The notes under the pieces are model-generated. The model saw only the letters and a list, made by a program, of their open reading frames with translations, was not told the origin of the DNA and made no database searches. Of a stretch of DNA of 33,435 bases, positions 30,591 through 33,435 are shown one piece after another. Source of the stretch: Candidatus Desulfobulbus rimicarensis (GTDB taxonomy: Bacteria > Desulfobacterota > Desulfobulbia > Desulfobulbales > Desulfobulbaceae); contig RKSL01000030.1 in NCBI GenBank assembly GCA_008633435.1, forward strand, positions 1 to 33,435. The letters are read 5' to 3'. The number at the start of each line of letters is the position of its first letter. Positions within the stretch are counted from its first letter, which is position 1. Position numbers and translations under genes: made by a program.

Positions 30591-30938
30591 ATGAGTAAAA
30601 CAGTGTTGTTTGCGTTTCGTGGTGATCCCATGTGTTTTGTGCATGTTCTTCTCAATGCTCTTGAGTTGGCAGAAAATGACATGGAAGGAAGAATTGTGGT
30701 TGAGGGTGATGCAGTAAAGTTAATCCCTGAGATGAGTAAAACCGATCATTTTTTGCACCAGTTATACACCAAGGTGCGCGAGAAAAATCTCATTATCGGA
30801 GCCTGTAAGGCCTGTTCAACAAAACTCGGTGTTGCCGAGGCTGTCAAAGCTGAAGGGGTTGAACTCATTGGGAGCATGGCTGGGCATCCAGCGGTTGGTG
30901 AATATCTCAGGCAGGGATATACAGTTCTTACATTTTAG
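30591..30938 (+). CDS. DsrE-family-like small protein
   Basis: 115 aa, with the DsrE/DsrF-like alpha/beta fold: KTVLFAFRGDPMCFVHVLLN at the start and GACKACSTKLGVAEAVKAEG in the second half. The GACKAC segment supplies two Cys residues (CKAC) at the position where DsrE-type proteins carry a sulfur-transfer Cys. A GAGG lies 8 bases before the ATG. Its role next to oxygen-defence genes is unknown; sulfur-trafficking or redox sensing are both possible. It follows the canonical rubredoxin terminator, so it is a separate transcript. Confidence 0.8.
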   Translation: MSKTVLFAFRGDPMCFVHVLLNALELAENDMEGRIVVEGDAVKLIPEMSKTDHFLHQLYTKVREKNLIIGACKACSTKLGVAEAVKAEGVELIGSMAGHPAVGEYLRQGYTVLTF

Positions 30939-30943
30939 GCCAC

Positions 30944-31070
30944 CTTGAAAAATTGGCGTTTCGTCCGATCTCTGTGTCACGGGGAAATGAATAGTTTCAC
31001 ATATAACGAATGTGCTGCGATTTGTCATTTTCCTGTTCCTTGAGCTTGAACGAAAATTCTAATTTTCAAG
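30944..31070. repeat. palindromic intergenic element, copy 3 (covarying-arm family)
   Basis: Outer arms CTTGAAAAATTGG (30944-30956) and its partner (AATTTTCAAG, 31061-31070) pair well. The inner core TTTCGTCCGATCTCTG on the left and CTTGAGCTTGAACGAAAAT on the right is shared with copies 1 and 2. The rest of the 352-base gap up to 31290 holds only the AT-rich flavodiiron promoter region. Confidence 0.72.
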
Positions 31071-31241
31071 ACTCCTTTCGATTTCCCTGTTCTATAGTTT
31101 TCTGCCTTTATCTTTTCTTGAGGCATCAAGATTACCTGGTATTTTTTACAGTGCCTTTCTTCTTGTCTGGCAGTTAATCCCTTGTAAGAATACTGGCGTA
31201 CTTTCATATCATTCTTTTTTTCTGGTGAGTGGTATGTTATC

Positions 31242-31286
31242 TTTTGTATTTACAATAATTTAATTACTTATACAATGAGGAGGGGA
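31242..31286 (+). promoter_or_regulatory. AT-rich operator/ribosome-binding region of the flavodiiron gene
   Basis: TTGTAT (31244-31249) and ATACAA (31270-31275) are inverted repeats 20 bases apart. TTTTGTATT (31242-31250) is shared with the DsrE-like promoter. GAGGAGGGG (31277-31285) is a strong ribosome-binding site that decides the GTG start at 31291. Confidence 0.4.
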
Positions 31287-31290
31287 CATA

Positions 31291-32511
31291 GTGAAACCTG
31301 TCGAGCTTGCAAAAAATGTCTACTGGGTCGGAGCCATTGACTGGTTGACCAGAGATTTCCATGGATATTCCACCAAACGTGGAACAACCTATAATGCATA
31401 TTTGATTGTAGATGAAAAAATAACACTTATTGATACGGTCAAGGCTCCGTATCGAAGTGAACTTATGCATCATATTCGTGCAATTATTGACCCCAAAAAG
31501 ATTGATTATCTGGTGGTTAACCATGTCGAGATGGATCATTCCGGATCTTTGCCAGAGGTTGTGAAGGAAATCGAGCCGGAAAAGGTGATCTGCTCTAAAA
31601 TGGGACATAAGGCTCTGCTCAAACATTTTCATCAGGAGGACTGGCCCTATCATATAGTTACCCCTGGAGAAGAGTTGAGTCTTGGCGAGAAAACCTTGAA
31701 TTTTCTGGAAACGCGGATGCTGCACTGGCCTGATTCAATGTTTACCTATATTAAAGAAGATCAGATTGTCTTTTCAAGTGATGCCTTTGGTCAGCATCTT
31801 GGCACAAGCGAGCGTTTTGATGATGAAGTGAATCAGGATGTGCTCATGTATGAATCCACAAAGTATTATGCAAATATCCTGACGCTTTACTCTCCAATTG
31901 TAAAGAAGCTCATTGCCCAGATAGAAGAAATGCAGCTGCCTATTAAAATGATTGCACCTGATCATGGCGTGATCTGGCGGAAAAATCCTGGTAAAATCAT
32001 TGACGCTTATTCACGCTGGTGTGTTAACGAGGGTAAGGGAAATGCCTTGATCATTTATGATACTATGTGGGAGTCAACCCGGAAGATGGCAAAGGCGATT
32101 GCCGAAGGATTGCAGGAAAAGGGTGTCAGTTATAAGCTGCTTGATCTGCAGGTTAACCATAGAAGTGATGTAATGACGGATGTTCTTGATGCCAGTGCCG
32201 TTATCCTGGGATGTTCAACTCTCAATAATGGTTTGTTGCCTCGCATGGCTGGCTTTCTCATGTACATGAGAGGGCTGCGCCCAACGAATATCCTCGGAGC
32301 AGCCTTTGGTTCCTTTGGCTGGTCAGGTGAGGCCGTCAAGTTGATGAACAAGTCAATGCAGGAGATGAAGTTCACAATGATCCATAAAGGCTTGCGGGTG
32401 CAATACGTTCCCGAGGATGTGCATTTGCGCGAATGTGTGGAGCTCGGGCATACAGTGGCAGAGGCCTTAGAGGATTTAAAAGCGGGAAAAGAGGTTGTTT
32501 CTGTTGAATAA
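31291..32511 (+). CDS. roo: flavodiiron protein, rubredoxin:oxygen oxidoreductase type
   Basis: 406 aa A-type flavoprotein that reduces O2 (or NO) to water at a diiron site, with electrons via FMN from rubredoxin. The metallo-beta-lactamase-like N-terminal domain has all ligands: H78-X-E80-X-D82-H83, H145 (TRMLHWPD), D164 (FSSDAFGQ) and H225 (APDHGVIW). The C-terminal ~150 residues are the flavodoxin domain (ALIIYDTMWESTRKMAKAIA and ILGAAFGSFGWSGEAV). It starts with GTG at 31291 behind GAGGAGGGG. This is the terminal oxidase of the local rubredoxin chain. The gene appears intact. Confidence 0.96.
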   Translation: MKPVELAKNVYWVGAIDWLTRDFHGYSTKRGTTYNAYLIVDEKITLIDTVKAPYRSELMHHIRAIIDPKKIDYLVVNHVEMDHSGSLPEVVKEIEPEKVICSKMGHKALLKHFHQEDWPYHIVTPGEELSLGEKTLNFLETRMLHWPDSMFTYIKEDQIVFSSDAFGQHLGTSERFDDEVNQDVLMYESTKYYANILTLYSPIVKKLIAQIEEMQLPIKMIAPDHGVIWRKNPGKIIDAYSRWCVNEGKGNALIIYDTMWESTRKMAKAIAEGLQEKGVSYKLLDLQVNHRSDVMTDVLDASAVILGCSTLNNGLLPRMAGFLMYMRGLRPTNILGAAFGSFGWSGEAVKLMNKSMQEMKFTMIHKGLRVQYVPEDVHLRECVELGHTVAEALEDLKAGKEVVSVE

Positions 32512-32619
32512 CCAGGATTTTGTTGACAGGTGCCTGAGGCGGGATGATTATCAGATCTCTCTTGGTAGCAATGAAGGAAGATTTTCACTTAATGAATTGA
32601 TGAGGTTCAGGAGGAATTG

Positions 32620-32943
32620 ATGAAAATATTGGTTGATAAAAATATAGTTGAATTCAGCATGGATTCACCTCAGGAAACAGCAGATATGGAAGTCCTGTGG
32701 AGAGTGCTGGTTGATTGTGTCTCAGATAATAAGAGGATGGAACCTATTGGCGAATATATTCCGAGCAAGAGTAATATCGCCCGCTTTATTATTGAAGGAG
32801 TTCCATCTGAAACTGTATATACCGATGACACAGTACAGGATGAGTGTACAGTGGTTTGTACCGTTTGTAACAAATATTCGCATCTTAAACCGGGTGATTC
32901 TGTGCCTGTTTGTTGTGGTAAGCCCATGGAAGATATGGACTAA
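32620..32943 (+). CDS. small protein with C-terminal desulforedoxin-like FeS4 site
   Basis: 107 aa. The C-terminal ~30 residues have CX2C-X14-CC followed by GKPMEDMD, closely matching the desulforedoxin motif of the dfx gene in this window (CX2C-X15-CCGQPMDLM). That suggests a rubredoxin-like Fe(SCys)4 centre. The N-terminal ~75 residues are an unfamiliar module (LVDKNIVEFSMDSPQETADM, then IGEYIPSKSNIARFIIEGV). The ATG at 32620 has AGGAGG 5 bases upstream; the TTG at 32617 is too close to it. It sits 108 bases after the flavodiiron gene and may be an additional electron carrier or an oxygen/redox sensor. Confidence 0.72.
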   Translation: MKILVDKNIVEFSMDSPQETADMEVLWRVLVDCVSDNKRMEPIGEYIPSKSNIARFIIEGVPSETVYTDDTVQDECTVVCTVCNKYSHLKPGDSVPVCCGKPMEDMD

Positions 32944-33066
32944 CCTGTATATGCATGGCTGCAGCAAGTTGATCAATATCAACGAATAATGGGTGCCCTG
33001 AATTCTAGCTTGATAAGCTTATGAAAATGAGGACTGGGTACGTCAAAACTGTTCACTGTGAATTTT

Positions 33067-33102
33067 AAAAAGCCCTTACCGGTCATCGGTGAGGGCTTTT
33101 TT
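33067..33102 (+). terminator. intrinsic terminator of the flavodiiron region
   Basis: AAAAAGCCCTTACCG (33067-33081) pairs with CGGTGAGGGCTTTTTT (33087-33102). There is one A-bulge-like mismatch (T opposite G), a 5-base loop and a T6 tail. It also has an A-run on the left, so it may work in both directions. Confidence 0.85.
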
Positions 33103-33247
33103 GGGTGAAGTACAATGGAAGTGGAACTGGGGGAATGAAAATGGATATCCTGTATGGGGATGGGCTGGTACACCAAACATGTTGAAGGGTTCCATTGGTA
33201 AAATAGATGAAGAAAGCGTTAAACAAGGACACAATGTGTGACAAAAA

Positions 33248-33287
33248 AGTAAATAAATATTGCCTAAAAAGGTAATATTTATTTATT
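33248..33287. other. long AT-rich hairpin
   Basis: AAATAAATATTGCC (33251-33264) and GGTAATATTTATTT (33271-33284) pair around a 6-base loop, with one G:U, and the pairing extends a few bases on each side. It is 100 bases upstream of a likely gene start at 33391 and could be an operator or a structural hairpin. Confidence 0.5.
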
Positions 33288-33390
33288 ATGTACATGTTGG
33301 ATTCTTCGCGGGGAAGATGCTTGTTCTCACCAAGTAATGAAAACTGTTCCCATCAGGCTGAAACTCTGGCTATATTTATAAGGACGATGA

Positions 33391-33435
33391 ATGAGGGGTC
33401 ATTTTTTTTGTAAAAAAAGAAAAATCATATTATTT
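33391..33435 (+). CDS. start of a gene running off the window (partial)
   Basis: The ATG at 33391 follows AAGGA at 6 bases and stays open to the window end (15 codons, MRGHFFCKKRKIILF). The N-terminus is basic then hydrophobic, as in a signal peptide. The length is too short to be certain, and an overlapping ATG at 33387 stops after 8 codons. Confidence 0.35.
   Translation, partial: MRGHFFCKKRKIILF

Larger units (their letters stand above)
32944..33390. other. 447-bp intergenic region with terminator and AT hairpin
   Basis: It contains the intrinsic terminator (33067-33102) and the AT-rich hairpin (33248-33287). Otherwise no coding or repeat structure is seen. Confidence 0.6.

Noticed and set aside
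31025-31207. 60-codon minus-strand frame between the DsrE-like and flavodiiron genes
   Set aside because: It ends inside the palindromic element, has no ribosome-binding site and no recognisable motif.
1-33435. CRISPR array, tRNA, rRNA or intact insertion sequence
   Set aside because: I looked for regular direct repeats with spacers, tRNA-like T-arm patterns and transposase motifs and found none. The repeats present are dispersed palindromes.

Overview
This window looks like chromosome from a strictly anaerobic, probably sulfate-reducing or sulfur-metabolising member of the Desulfobacterota (Desulfobulbales-like is my best guess; this is inference). The grounds are a desulfoferrodoxin, rubrerythrin, three rubredoxins and a rubredoxin:oxygen oxidoreductase in one oxygen-defence cluster, a multihaem c-type lipoprotein, and moderate GC. 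I see no tRNA, rRNA, CRISPR array or intact transposase.

Layout, left to right. (1) 356-5004, minus strand: a SWIM/SNF2 helicase followed by a jetA-like (DUF3375, Wadjet/MksF-type) gene; no jetB follows in the 355 bases that can be seen. (2) 5444-10286, minus: a three-gene ABC exporter operon of gliding/GldA-GldFG type with a DUF4340 protein. (3) 10709-14774, minus: a B12-type radical SAM enzyme, a small membrane protein, RadA and an unknown protein. This block is bracketed by 68-bp inverted repeats. (4) 14775-16874, plus: a repeat-rich leader, a 42-codon small ORF, an ECF sigma factor and its membrane anti-sigma factor. (5) 16980-25820, minus: seven tightly coupled genes (pentahaem c-type lipoprotein, U32-like protein, thioester-reductase-like SDR fused to SCP2, class III aminotransferase, MMPL/RND exporter, LuxE/PaaK-like acyl-activating enzyme, alpha/beta hydrolase). 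(6) 25985-26929, minus: a DUF1566 protein. (7) 27092-32943, plus: a PerR/Fur regulator with an extra C-terminal winged helix, then rubrerythrin, peroxiredoxin, desulfoferrodoxin, two tandem CX4C rubredoxins, a canonical rubredoxin, a DsrE-like protein, the flavodiiron oxygen reductase and a small protein ending in a desulforedoxin-like FeS4 site. A likely next gene begins at 33391.

How the genes work together. Block 7 is a complete peroxide/superoxide/oxygen detoxification set in which rubredoxins would carry electrons to rubrerythrin, superoxide reductase and the flavodiiron protein, under a thiol/metal-sensing Fur-family regulator. Block 5 has the logic of an undescribed lipid-like biosynthesis and export pathway: acyl activation, reduction of a thioester to an aldehyde, transamination to an amine, then export by an MMPL pump, with possible O2-independent tailoring by the U32-like protein. 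The product is not known. The convergent ECF/anti-sigma pair next to it is a candidate envelope-stress regulator, with no direct evidence of a link.

The intergenic spaces are rich in palindromic elements. One family (5147-5270, 28381-28530, 30944-31070, half-copy 12722-12763) keeps an inner core while its outer arms change together so that they stay complementary.
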